In this document: one piece after another, positions 38,266 to 48,000 of the stretch | Position numbering within the stretch: the first letter of the stretch is position 1 | How the letters are laid out: every line of letters starts with the position of its first letter | Assembly (NCBI GenBank): GCA_022772085.1 | Contig: JALFBN010000010.1 | Span: 1 to 64,000 of the forward strand | From: Porphyromonas sp. | GTDB lineage: Bacteria; Bacteroidota; Bacteroidia; Bacteroidales; Porphyromonadaceae | Direction of reading: 5' to 3' | DNA length: 64,000 nt | Position numbers and translations under genes: made by a program | The notes under the pieces: generated by a model | Databases searched by the model: none | The model's input: only the letters and a program-made list of their open reading frames with translations | Told to the model about the DNA's origin: nothing

Positions 38266-38369
38266 TTTATATTAAAAGTCTATCCCTCCTCTTTGCTTTG
38301 AAGCGAACGGCATCCAATAACACCCCACTCCTACGTATCAGGAGGTTTTTTATTTAGCTAAAATAAAAA

Positions 38370-38418
38370 GACTCACTCCTATAACGCTTGTTTGGCTTAT
38401 GGTGTGAGTCTCTCTTTT
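38370..38418. terminator. Bidirectional-type terminator between the 58-residue protein gene and aspS
   Basis: AGACTCAC (38370-38377) pairs with GTGAGTCT (38405-38412), with an imperfect inner stem (ATAA..GC/GCTTAT). T-rich runs follow on both strands. On the minus strand it would end the asnS-small protein transcript before aspS. Confidence 0.7.
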
Positions 38419-38502
38419 TATCAGGAGTATGCTACCTTCCTATGCGGAGTCGTTAATCCCCTCAACGAGAAAGTTTGCAAAACTCTCATGTCATAAGGAT
38501 AA

Positions 38503-38679
38503 TTATTCCGCTCCCGCTTTACGATTGAGGAAAATATGGGCAAGAAAACCAATAATCACCAAAGCAAGACCGCTTCCCAAAGTAACATTGCTCGTTACAT
38601 CAAGGAAGTGAGGAATAGCAATTACTAATACTCCGATAAGTAGGAGTATTGATCCGAGATATTTGAATAAGTTGTTCAT
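38503..38679 (-). CDS. 58-residue two-helix membrane protein
   Basis: Reading the minus strand from ATG 38679 gives 58 residues starting MNNLFKYLGSILLLIGVLVI and ending FLNRKAGAE. Two hydrophobic helices (about 6-25 and 33-51) flank a short polar loop (PHFLDVTSNVTLGSG). I recognise it as a type of small inner-membrane protein common in Bacteroidales but know no function. It lies 72 bases after asnS on the same strand and ends about 90 bases before the terminator at 38370-38418. Confidence 0.7.
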   Translation of the reverse strand: MNNLFKYLGSILLLIGVLVIAIPHFLDVTSNVTLGSGLALVIIGFLAHIFLNRKAGAE

Positions 38680-38751
38680 AGAGTCTTATACTATCTGTTT
38701 CTATTTAGGACACAAAATAAACGATTCTTGCTGAATCCGCGAAATCCAATG

Positions 38752-40149
38752 TTAGAATTCTGCATTGTTTGGAGTACGAGGGAAAGGAATCACGTCGCGA
38801 ATATTACTCATCCCTGTAACGAAAAGCAGAAGCCGCTCAAAGCCCAATCCAAAACCGGCATGGGGTACAGATCCGAAACGTCTCGTATCAAGATACCACC
38901 AAATATCCTTTTCGGGTACTCCCATCTTCGTTGCATGATTGCGAAGTTTATCAAAGTCGGCCTCACGTTCGCTACCTCCAATGATCTCCCCGATGAGAGG
39001 GAAAAGTACATCCATTCCACGCACCGTTTTACCATCTTCATTTTGTTTCATGTAGAACGCTTTGATCTCCTTCGGATAGTCTGTCATGATAACGGGCTTC
39101 TGGAAGTGCTGCTCCACGAGATAACGTTCGTGTTCGCTGGCAAGATCAGCCCCCCAGTAAACGGGGAATTCAAATTTATGTCCACCCGCGACAGCCTGCT
39201 CTAGGATTTCTACACCCTGTGTGTAGGTAATGCGCTCGAAGTTGTGATCAAGGACAAAGCGCAAGCGGTCTATCAGTCCCTTGTCGAAATGCTCGGCAAG
39301 GAAGGCGAGATCATCGAAGCAATTATCTAACGCCCATTGAACACAATGCTTGGTAAACTCTTCAGCTAAATCCATATTATCATGAATATCAAAGAAGGCA
39401 ATTTCGGGTTCGATCATCCAAAACTCCGCCAAGTGTCGAGGTGTGTTAGAGTTTTCGGCGCGGAAGGTGGGACCAAATGTATAGATCCCTCCGAGGGCGA
39501 GTGCCGCAAGTTCTCCTTCAAGTTGCCCTGATACGGTCAGTGCCGTAGGCTTACCGAAGAAATCTTTTTTATAGTCAATCTCCCCCTCTTTGTTGCGAGG
39601 AAGTTTTTCGAGATCAAGAGTCGTTACTCGAAACATCTGTCCGGCCCCCTCTGCATCGCTGGAGGTGATGATGGGAGTGTGGATGTAGTAATAGCCTTTT
39701 TTGTGGAAGAATTCGTGAATCGCAATGGCCATATTGTGGCGGATGCGTAGCACAGCTCCAAATGTGTTGGTTCTCGGACGGAGGTATGCTATATCTCTGA
39801 GAAATTCAAGAGAATGACCCTTTTTTTGAAGTGGGTAGACGTTGGGGTCACATGTCCCGAAGATGGAAATCTCTTCGGCTTGCACCTCAACGCTCTGTCC
39901 CGAACCTTGGGAGGCTACGAGTTTGCCTCGAACGGAAAGAGAGGCCCCCGTTGTAATTTGTTGTATAAGCTCTGGACTAAAGCGAGAGAGGTCGGCAACA
40001 ATTTGCAGATTATGGATACAACTCCCATCATTGAGAGCTATGAAATTGACTGCTTTATTCCCTCGGCGGGTTCGTACCCAGCCCATTACAGTAATTTCTT
40101 TATCTAACGTAGGTGATGCGATCACCTCTTTTATCATCAATCTTTTCAT
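38752..40149 (-). CDS. asnS: Asparaginyl-tRNA synthetase
   Basis: 465 residues, class IIb. An OB-fold anticodon-binding domain (about 15-120) precedes the catalytic core with [40 protein letters not shown] (motif 2) and [19 protein letters not shown] (motif 3). Its presence means that asparagine is charged directly onto tRNA-Asn. It starts 27 bases after the RluB-type gene, so these are probably one transcript. Confidence 0.97.
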   Translation of the reverse strand: MKRLMIKEVIASPTLDKEITVMGWVRTRRGNKAVNFIALNDGSCIHNLQIVADLSRFSPELIQQITTGASLSVRGKLVASQGSGQSVEVQAEEISIFGTCDPNVYPLQKKGHSLEFLRDIAYLRPRTNTFGAVLRIRHNMAIAIHEFFHKKGYYYIHTPIITSSDAEGAGQMFRVTTLDLEKLPRNKEGEIDYKKDFFGKPTALTVSGQLEGELAALALGGIYTFGPTFRAENSNTPRHLAEFWMIEPEIAFFDIHDNMDLAEEFTKHCVQWALDNCFDDLAFLAEHFDKGLIDRLRFVLDHNFERITYTQGVEILEQAVAGGHKFEFPVYWGADLASEHERYLVEQHFQKPVIMTDYPKEIKAFYMKQNEDGKTVRGMDVLFPLIGEIIGGSEREADFDKLRNHATKMGVPEKDIWWYLDTRRFGSVPHAGFGLGFERLLLFVTGMSNIRDVIPFPRTPNNAEF

Positions 40150-40176
40150 GATTTCCAGATATAAAATACTCAGTCT

Positions 40177-41583
40177 TTATTCACAGAAGTCGTGGCGAAG
40201 GTTACGTACCTCGTCTTCGGTTAGATAACGCCATCTACCGCGAGGGAGATCTTTTTTGGTAAGACCTGCGAAATATACTCGATCTAACTTATTGACTTTG
40301 TAGCCAAAGTGCTCGAAAATACGGCGTACAATTCGGTTACGTCCTGAATGTATCTCAATACCGACAAGGGCTAAATTATCTTCATCAACATAGCTGATAG
40401 CATCGGCATGGATCTCTCCATCTTCGAGTTCAATACCTGTCGCAATTTGTTGCATATGCTCTACTAGTACGGGCCTATCAAGGGTTACTTGGTAGATTTT
40501 TTTCTTCTCATACTTGGGATGCATCAGCTTCGCTGCGAGGTCTCCGTCATTTGTCAAAAGCAGAAGCCCTGAGGTATTGCGGTCCAAGCGTCCAACAGGG
40601 TATATCCGCTCTTTGCAGGCATTGCGTACCAAATCAACAGCAGTCAATCGCTTTTCGGGGTCACTACTTGTTGTGACGCAGTTCCGTGGTTTGTTGAGCA
40701 ATACATATATCTTACGCTCAATTGAAACGACCTTGCCATCGACCATGATTTCATCCTGACGTGTTACATGTCTACCCAATTGATCGGCAACCTCACCATT
40801 GACGGATACACGGCCCGCGGCAATGAGTTCATCGGCAATACGCCTAGAGCATACCCCTGCATTTGCCAAAAACTTATTGAGGCGAAGAGGTGCTGAAGGG
40901 TCTACCTCCATCTCAGGATAGGATACCACTTCGATGGGTTTATTTTGTACTTTGCGTTTATTCTTTTTCTTTTTACTCTTGCCCCCTTTGTCGTGGTTGT
41001 CTCCTTTATGAGTTGTACTAGTATCCGAGGACTCAAAAGGGATCTCTGTATTGTGACGCTTCTTCTGGCGTTCAAAAGGATAGATGGGTTTGTTTTCTCT
41101 AGAGTCCGGAGTTCTAGAGTAGCGATCTCGGGAGTAATTTGACGTTCTGGACTCGGGGTATTGAGGTTCGTTTTGCTCCAGGATTTTCATAGTCTTACCG
41201 ATTACTTCATCGGCTTCTCGGGAGAGCTTCTCAAACATGCCCTCGAAAGAGATATCCCAATCATCATCGTTAGACTCCTCCTGTTGTTGTGTCGATGCGG
41301 AGCGTACAATATCATCATTGTTTCTACTCACAATGGAAGCACTGCCTCGCTTATCGTCATCCGCAGAAACCAAAATACAACTTTTGCGATCAGTTGATTG
41401 TGCGATTTTAGTTCGCATACGTTTTCTCCCGGTGGAAGTGTTGGAAGAGACTCCCTCTCGGGTTTGGGTCTTGGTATTTGAAGCTTTTTCGCTTGAATCG
41501 CTCTCAGTGGAAGACTCCCCACCCTCATTTGCGGTGTTGCGGATCTCCTTCTCTTCTGTTTCGATGGTGTCTTTGTTTTCCAT
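40177..41583 (-). CDS. Pseudouridine synthase, RluB family, with long disordered N-terminus
   Basis: 468 residues, about twice the length of a minimal RluB. Residues 1-225 are low-complexity and charged (many Ser, Thr, Arg, Lys, Glu; a SKKKKNKRK stretch). An S4 RNA-binding domain (about 233-290, LRLNKFLANAGVCSRRIADE) and the synthase domain follow, with catalytic Asp in GRLDRNTSGLLLLTNDGDLA. The RluB/RluE/RsuA branch modifies a 23S or 16S rRNA uridine. Long basic N-terminal tails are seen in other Bacteroidota RluB proteins and may hold RNA or stay unstructured. It is the first gene of the transcript containing asnS. Confidence 0.85.
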   Translation of the reverse strand: MENKDTIETEEKEIRNTANEGGESSTESDSSEKASNTKTQTREGVSSNTSTGRKRMRTKIAQSTDRKSCILVSADDDKRGSASIVSRNNDDIVRSASTQQQEESNDDDWDISFEGMFEKLSREADEVIGKTMKILEQNEPQYPESRTSNYSRDRYSRTPDSRENKPIYPFERQKKRHNTEIPFESSDTSTTHKGDNHDKGGKSKKKKNKRKVQNKPIEVVSYPEMEVDPSAPLRLNKFLANAGVCSRRIADELIAAGRVSVNGEVADQLGRHVTRQDEIMVDGKVVSIERKIYVLLNKPRNCVTTSSDPEKRLTAVDLVRNACKERIYPVGRLDRNTSGLLLLTNDGDLAAKLMHPKYEKKKIYQVTLDRPVLVEHMQQIATGIELEDGEIHADAISYVDEDNLALVGIEIHSGRNRIVRRIFEHFGYKVNKLDRVYFAGLTKKDLPRGRWRYLTEDEVRNLRHDFCE

Positions 41584-41794
41584 TCTAATAAATCGTTGGG
41601 TTCATCAAAATCGAACCCTGTGTTACTAATAAATACTGTTTCGAACTTTTACACATCACGTGTATAGCTGTACAGATCAATGGAATTCACTCTCCATAAT
41701 CAGCATAGATGCACCTCTTTATAAAGCCGTACAGTCTCTTTTCATTTTATGTTCGGAGTAGTCTTCTTCAATACCTATACAATGTGAAACGACA

Positions 41795-41802
41795 CAAAGG
41801 TA
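41795..41802 (-). promoter_or_regulatory. -7 box for the RluB-asnS transcript
   Basis: TACCTTTG on the minus strand, about 212 bases before the RluB-type start. The leader contains a GGGTTC/GAACCC hairpin (41598-41618) just before the start codon. The rest of the 229-base gap 41584-41812 shows no gene. Confidence 0.5.
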
Positions 41803-41812
41803 ACAATTTTGT

Positions 41813-43153
41813 TTAGATTCCTACGTATGTCTGTGGAGAAATGGCTTTCATTTCCTCTTTAATAGCAGGTGACACCTCTAGACTATCAATAAAACGATGA
41901 ATACTTTCGCTGGTCATTGCCTCGCCGGTGCGTGTCAATTGCTTCAGTGTTTCATACGGATTGGGATAACCCTCACGTCTCAAGATGGTTTGTAAAGCCT
42001 CGGCTACCACTTCGAAGTTGTTCAGAAGATCTTCGCTTAGGGCTGTTTCGTTCAAAATGATCTTCCCTAATCCCTTCTGTAGGCTTTTTAGAGCGATAAG
42101 AGTGTAGCCCAAGGGTAGCCCCTCGTTACGAATTACCGTAGAGTCTGTAAGGTCTCGTTGGAGACGTGAGATGGGGAGTTTTGATGCTAAGAACAAGGCG
42201 ATCGAACTTGATAGTAGTAGATTCCCCTCCGCGTTTTCAAAGTCAATGGGGTTTACTTTGTGAGGCATCGCAGAGGAGCCGACCTCTCCAGCTTTAATGC
42301 GTTGCTTAAAGTATCCCATGGAAATATACATCCATACATCACGCGATAGATCCACGAGGATCGTATTGATCCGAGCAATACTCTCAAGAAGGGCTGCCAG
42401 GTGGTCGTAGTTGGAGATCTGTGTTGTGAATTGCTCGCGGTCAAGCCCTAGAGAACTTACGAACTGATTCCCAAACGCTTTCCAATCAATCTCGGGATAA
42501 GCTACATGGTGTGCATTGAAGTTGCCCGTGGCTCCTCCGAACTTCGCACCGAAAGGGATGGTATGATAGAGTTTGAGTTGCTCCTCTAAACGATAGGCAT
42601 ATACCTCAAACTCTTTTCCTAGGCGTGTGGGGGAGGCCGGTTGTCCATGGGTATGTGCCAGCATAGGGATATTCTCCCACTCCTTGGCATACGTACGGAT
42701 TTGCACCAAAACGTCCGTGAGTGCAGGCTCAAATACCTCTTTGAGAGCATCTCGAAGCATCATCGGGAAGGCGGTGTTGTTTATGTCTTGAGAAGTCAGC
42801 CCGAAGTGTACAAACTCTTTTGCCCAAACGAGATCTAGGCGATCGAAAGCCTCTTTAATGTAGTACTCTATGGCTTTTACATCGTGGTTTGTTACAGACT
42901 CTATCTCCTTGACCTTTGCGGCTTCCTCGGGTGATAGAGTGCGGTATAGATCTCGCAATTGCTCTTGAGTCGTGGCATCAATTTTTCCTTTTAGCTGAGG
43001 CAGCGTCTCCGATAAAGCTATGAAGTATTCCACCTCTACCCATATACGGTAACGGATTAAAGCGTATTCGGAGAAGTAGTTGCGCAAATCTTGCGTTTTC
43101 GATTGATAACGCCCATCTATCGGGCTAAGTGCCAAAAGACTATCAAGAGACAT
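41813..43153 (-). CDS. purB: Adenylosuccinate lyase
   Basis: 446 residues. PurB catalyses two steps of purine synthesis: SAICAR to AICAR plus fumarate, and adenylosuccinate to AMP plus fumarate. The fumarase/aspartase signature GSSAMPHKVNPIDFENAEGN is complete, with the catalytic Ser loop. Other marks are LSPIDGRYQ at the start, TNHDVKAIEYY, and AHTHGQPASPTRLGKE with the catalytic His. This is the long bacterial form typical of proteobacterial and Bacteroidetes PurB. It lies between ispF and the RluB-type gene on the same strand, but the latter has its own -7 box. Confidence 0.96.
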   Translation of the reverse strand: MSLDSLLALSPIDGRYQSKTQDLRNYFSEYALIRYRIWVEVEYFIALSETLPQLKGKIDATTQEQLRDLYRTLSPEEAAKVKEIESVTNHDVKAIEYYIKEAFDRLDLVWAKEFVHFGLTSQDINNTAFPMMLRDALKEVFEPALTDVLVQIRTYAKEWENIPMLAHTHGQPASPTRLGKEFEVYAYRLEEQLKLYHTIPFGAKFGGATGNFNAHHVAYPEIDWKAFGNQFVSSLGLDREQFTTQISNYDHLAALLESIARINTILVDLSRDVWMYISMGYFKQRIKAGEVGSSAMPHKVNPIDFENAEGNLLLSSSIALFLASKLPISRLQRDLTDSTVIRNEGLPLGYTLIALKSLQKGLGKIILNETALSEDLLNNFEVVAEALQTILRREGYPNPYETLKQLTRTGEAMTSESIHRFIDSLEVSPAIKEEMKAISPQTYVGI

Positions 43154-43189
43154 AATTCGTATATCTATAAGATCGTATGTGTTTTTTTG

Positions 43190-43672
43190 TTATTGCCTGT
43201 AGAGGAGCGATACAGCTTGGGCCGCAATTCCCTCTTTACGTCCTGTGTATCCCAGATGCTCCGTAGTGGTTGCCTTGATCGATACTCGTACTCCTTCCCC
43301 GAGAATGTCTGCAATACTCCTTCTCATGGCTTCGACGTGAGGAGCCATCTTGGGTGCTTGGGCTATGATAACGAGATCAACGTTGGCAATGCTCCAGCCC
43401 TCTTGGTGGATCAAGTTGGCTACTTTTTTGAGTAATATGCGACTGTCAATGCCTTTGTAGGTGTCGTCACTTGGGGGAAAATGGTACCCAATATCTCCGA
43501 GGGCTGCTGCACCGAGGAGGGCATCGCAGAGGGCATGTAAAGCTACATCTCCATCGGAGTGAGCCTCCAGCCCCATTTCGTAGGGTATATCTACTCCGCA
43601 CAAACGAAGAGGATAACCTGCAGATAGTTTGTGTACATCAAAACCAGTACCTACGGCAAAGGGACAACTCAT
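43190..43672 (-). CDS. ispF: 2-C-methyl-D-erythritol 2,4-cyclodiphosphate synthase
   Basis: 160 residues. IspF converts CDP-methylerythritol 2-phosphate to the cyclic diphosphate in the MEP isoprenoid pathway. It has the metal-binding [40 protein letters not shown], and [23 protein letters not shown] near the C-terminus. ispG, a later enzyme of the same pathway, is at 60.2 kb. The position right after porU-porV matches the order I recall from Porphyromonas gingivalis. It starts 32 bases after the porV stop. Confidence 0.97.
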   Translation of the reverse strand: MSCPFAVGTGFDVHKLSAGYPLRLCGVDIPYEMGLEAHSDGDVALHALCDALLGAAALGDIGYHFPPSDDTYKGIDSRILLKKVANLIHQEGWSIANVDLVIIAQAPKMAPHVEAMRRSIADILGEGVRVSIKATTTEHLGYTGRKEGIAAQAVSLLYRQ

Positions 43673-43704
43673 GACTTTATCCTCTCAACAATCCTTTTGG
43701 TGGG

Positions 43705-44898
43705 TTAACGGAGTAGGTTTCTGATCCCATCCATGTCGAAAGATAGGGATACGCGTAGAGTTTGATCCAAGGGATTGCTTGGTACTGCGGAGATCAGATA
43801 GGAGGCATCCAAACTGAATACATTCATTTTGAATCCTGCACCCGCGGTAAAGTATTGCAAGTTTCCCTTATTAGGGCTTTGGTATTGATACCCGGCTCTC
43901 AAGAAGAAGCGGTTATTATAACTATACTCAGCGCCGATCCCTAGATTGACCTCTTGCATCTCCTCTTTGAAGCCTCCGGGAGCATCGGCAAATGACTTGA
44001 AAATTCCTGCAATAGAAGAGGTCTTTTGGTAGGCTTCAAAGTTTTTAGCATACTCTTCGGCCTTGGTAGGATCCTTGATGGGAGGTGTCGGTACGAGCAA
44101 TTTATTCGCTTCTATATTAAAGGAGAGTGCATTGTAGTCGTCAAAGGGATAGAGGATACCCGTACCGATACGTAGGTTTGTAGGGATAAACATGGATTGA
44201 TTGCCTCCGTACGAGATCTTCGTACCGATATTGCTGATGTTGAACCCGAAGGTCCACAAAGGCTCGGAGTCCCCAACCACAAAGTATTTGGTGAGGTACC
44301 CTGCAATGTCCGCTGCAAAGGCATTCCCTGCGTGGGACTCCCCTGAAGTTGTTGCCGTATTCTGATCGCTACGAATATAGCGCAGTACGACCCCCATGGA
44401 GTAGTCTGGTGTCACTTGTAGAGAGTAGCCAAAGTCCAATGCAAATTCATTGGGGTGCGCCTCTCCCAGGGAGCGAGCCATTTCGTCAAAAGTACGGATG
44501 GCTCCTAAAGAGAAATAACGCAACGAAGCACTCAAGGCTTGGTTGTTTTCACTTCCAATTTTGTAATACCCTGTAAGCTCCATCAATTTGATGTCGTTTA
44601 CGAGCTTGGCAAGCCACGGAGTGTACGTGAAACTTACCCCTGCTTTGCTCGACAATAGAGCGTATTTTGCAGGATTGTAATACTGTGCATTGACGTCGGG
44701 TGTAGAGCTAACCCCGACATCGCCCATCCCCGCTGCACGTGCACTTGGGGAGATGTGAAGAGAGGGTACAGAGGTCGTCACGGCGTTAAAGCGTTGTTCC
44801 TGTATCTCGCCTTGCGTATTTTGAGCAAAAAGATTTAATGAAGAACCAATAACGGTCACTCCGAGGAGGAGTAAGTTTCTTAGGATTTTGCTGTTCAT
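43705..44898 (-). CDS. porV: T9SS outer-membrane shuttle protein PorV
   Basis: 397 residues from ATG 44898. PorV (LptO) is a FadL-like 14-strand beta-barrel in the outer membrane that takes cargo from the T9SS translocon to the PorU sortase. A signal peptide (about 1-25, NLFAQ-N) precedes the family core LHISPSARAAGMGDVGVSSTPDVNAQYYNPAKYAL. The frame is open for 32 more codons upstream, but the -7 box TACTTTTG at 44980-44973 lies inside that part, so 44898 is preferred. The neighbouring porU gene confirms the assignment. Confidence 0.93.
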   Translation of the reverse strand: MNSKILRNLLLLGVTVIGSSLNLFAQNTQGEIQEQRFNAVTTSVPSLHISPSARAAGMGDVGVSSTPDVNAQYYNPAKYALLSSKAGVSFTYTPWLAKLVNDIKLMELTGYYKIGSENNQALSASLRYFSLGAIRTFDEMARSLGEAHPNEFALDFGYSLQVTPDYSMGVVLRYIRSDQNTATTSGESHAGNAFAADIAGYLTKYFVVGDSEPLWTFGFNISNIGTKISYGGNQSMFIPTNLRIGTGILYPFDDYNALSFNIEANKLLVPTPPIKDPTKAEEYAKNFEAYQKTSSIAGIFKSFADAPGGFKEEMQEVNLGIGAEYSYNNRFFLRAGYQYQSPNKGNLQYFTAGAGFKMNVFSLDASYLISAVPSNPLDQTLRVSLSFDMDGIRNLLR

Positions 44899-44972
44899 TT
44901 TAATTGGACTTGTATGGAGAGTGTAACTTATGCATTCAATGTTCTTTTGCTTCACTGTCCCCAACTTGTGTG

Positions 44973-44980
44973 CAAAAGTA
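44973..44980 (-). promoter_or_regulatory. -7 box of porV
   Basis: TACTTTTG on the minus strand in the 130-base gap after porU; transcription start expected near 44966, 68 bases before the porV start. Its position within the upstream open frame argues against the longer start. Confidence 0.5.
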
Positions 44981-45028
44981 CAATTTTTCTTCATTTATGG
45001 TAGTTTCTAGCCGGTTCCTTATCTGGAA

Positions 45029-48000
45029 TTATTCTGTTGTTGGAGTATGGCCGGCGGTCAATACGATTTTACCACCGGCTGTTGCATGCTTTTGATTTTT
45101 GCCCGATAGGGTACATCTGTATATGTATAACCCTTCAGTGGGATACGTTTGATAGGAGGTAGTCGGTGTCCATAGCAATTTGATTGAGCCTTGCGTGGGG
45201 GTGGTGATATTAAATGTTGGGCTTTGGGCTACGCAACGTCCTGTGAAATCAAATAACTCAATTACCACATTCATCTCCTCTCCCGGGGTATTTGTACCGA
45301 TTTCAAAGGTAATCGGCATCCCCATTATAGCGGGGTTGGGATAGGCTTGTGAGACACTGATGAGGGGCGTTAGGTCTTTATTTACCCGAAACTCGATCTC
45401 CTTTTCACTTCGGTTGTTGAACACATCCCATACCGTGAGCACTGCTTTATGATCTCCCTCGGGGAGTGTGGGTAGGAGGTAGACTACTGAGCCCTTTCCC
45501 GCTTCGAGTTGATTGGCTTGATAGTATTCGTTCAGCTGATAGGTATAGCTGGGGTTATTGTCTATGGCTAGTGTGATACCATGTCCTACCCCTCCTGCAG
45601 ATAGGTTGATCCCACTGACATCGAATAGCTCTGCTACGAAGAGAGGGGTTGGTCCTACCTCTATGGGTGCGGTGAGAGTGGTGTCATTGAGATACATTTT
45701 TTCTATCGTGGGCGGTGTGGTATCCTCTTCGGCTTCTGAAGCTCCTTTCTCGATCTTTAGGGAGTGGTCTACTCCCATGGCTTCCCGCTTGAGTTCGGTC
45801 GAATAGGCATAAAAGTTGATTTTGCCTGATTTATCGGAGTAAGTAACATCTTTAGGTACAATGAAAGAAGTTTTGAAATAACCGTGTTGTACCTCTGTAT
45901 TGCCGGCATAAATAATGCTTGGGTATTCTGTAAAGTGCCAAACTTCCTCTTGGTACTCGGGGATGTTTTCTTCAAGCGTGGCGGAGGTTTGCTCTGCATC
46001 AAAAACAGTAATCGCCAGCATACCGTTAAAATTGCCATCGACGGTTCCCTCCAAATCGTGGATTGCTCCTTCCAGAGTTACACGCTCCAGGGCGTGTAGT
46101 TTGATCCCTTTGGACGGATCGGGTTGCTCCCCATTGATTTTGGATAGGGTTACCCTGTGTGTCGGCATCTTGAGACGTAGGGCAGGGTCGCCCATCAGTG
46201 CAAAATTGAGTTTGTTAATGGTGTCGGAGACTTTGTTTTTGGCAACACGGAGTACATCGCCCAGCTGGTGGAGCTCTCCTTGGCTATCTTGCGAGAAGAG
46301 TGTGCGTAGGAATTGCTTGTTGATCTCTTGATTGGGGATATCGAATACAACACGAGTTGTCGTAAAGAGGGCGGCCGCTCCCCCTTTTTCGTTGAGGAAT
46401 GCGCGCTCTCCTGCTGAGGTGGCACTATTGTCGTAGGGGCAGAAGTCGCACGTTGCCGTGATCCAAATGGGAAGACGCTTATTGTCTAGTCGTTGTACAT
46501 CCGAGAGGGTCATGATCTGTTCGTCTGTCCAAGCTGTGGGACTACCATGCCCCGTATAGTTAAGGAGTAGAAGCCCTTGATCGAGTGCATCGAATAGCTT
46601 CCTCTTGGCTGTGGGTACAGTGGTGAGCCCATTGACCGTACTTTTGGGGAAGGCATCAAGGTAGACTTTGCTGATCATGAGTTCGGGCTGAAGTGTTGTG
46701 AGCAAGTTCGTTAATTCCTCCGCCTGCTCGGCATGAGAGTAGCTGTCTTTGTTGTCAGCAACAAAGAGGCTTCGGGTCTTCCAAACGCCCGGATCTCTAT
46801 TTTCTGCATAGCGAATGCTCTTGTCAACAGCAGCTCGAGCCTCCGATAAGGTACGGACGGGGAAGCGACCGATACCTATGGATAGCTCTTTGCTCCCATT
46901 GGTTTTTGCATCGTCTTCAGCGCGAAGATAACCGAAGTAGTCATCCGTTGTGTAGCTGTTTATATTGAGTGAATTTACGCTTTGATAGGTGAGTAGGAAG
47001 GGAGTGTTTTGTAGGCCCATGGACTCCCAATCGGCGCTTATTCGGCGATTGTCTGCAGCACCATCCCCGAAAAGAAGCAACTGCATGGCACAGACCTCTC
47101 CCCCTCCGGAATGTGCTGTAACCCACTGGTCATAGTAGTATTTTGCCATAAGTCGGTAGGCTGTTGCATCGGGGGTGCCTCCATTGAATTCATTGAAAAG
47201 GGCCGACTCGCTCATAACCAATACTTGCAACCCGTCTTTGGAGCGATGAAATTCGGCGAGCCGCTCTGCTTCACTCACAAAGGGGTCGGAGGAGATAATA
47301 ATCAGGTCGGGTATGGGGGCTGTATGTAGATCTTGATTGGCAATACTCCCCTCGATATGAGGTTGGTAGGCATCCTGCCAGGCGCAGGCAACGAAGTTGT
47401 AGGGCTGTCCTGACTGATCTTTGATGCTGGTGGGGAAAGAGAGAGTATTGCTCCCTGTGGAGGTTTTCACTCGATAGGGGATGGATGAATCTCCCGAGCC
47501 TGTGGCAATGATCACCCCATTGTCATTGAGTCCCTCAATTTGGAAAAGCACAACGGGGTTGCCCTCCCTCATGCGACGGAAGTCCATCTGTGTACCCATA
47601 TTATAGCGGAGCTTTTGATCGAAGATAAACTCGAAGAAGTCCAAATAAGCCGGGTCGTCAGAAGGACCATAAGTTGCTTCGAGGTTAAGAATATTGGAGG
47701 TGTGGGAGACTTCGTTTAGTGTACGGAGGTGGTAAATCCCCGATAGATAGTCACGACTCGAGTGGTCTTCGCTGAGGGAGATCTTGTCCGAGGCGATCTC
47801 TTGACCATCGAGAGTTAAGGTCATCATTCCTTGGGAGAAAGGGCGAGCCATGTAGGCATAATTGATCGTAAGTTGATCGTGGGCACGCTCTCCCTTGCCA
47901 AGGTCGATCAAAATACGCCTTGGTTGTCTGCTTGAGAGCTGTTCGCCGAATAGGAGCCGTCCCGATTGTTTGGGCGCATATTTGTCTTGCTCGTAGAGGT

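Noticed and set aside
38328-38352. Hairpin followed by T residues on the plus strand upstream of aspS
   Set aside because: No plus-strand gene precedes it, and the stem is only about 5-6 bp; it is more likely a leader hairpin of aspS or chance.
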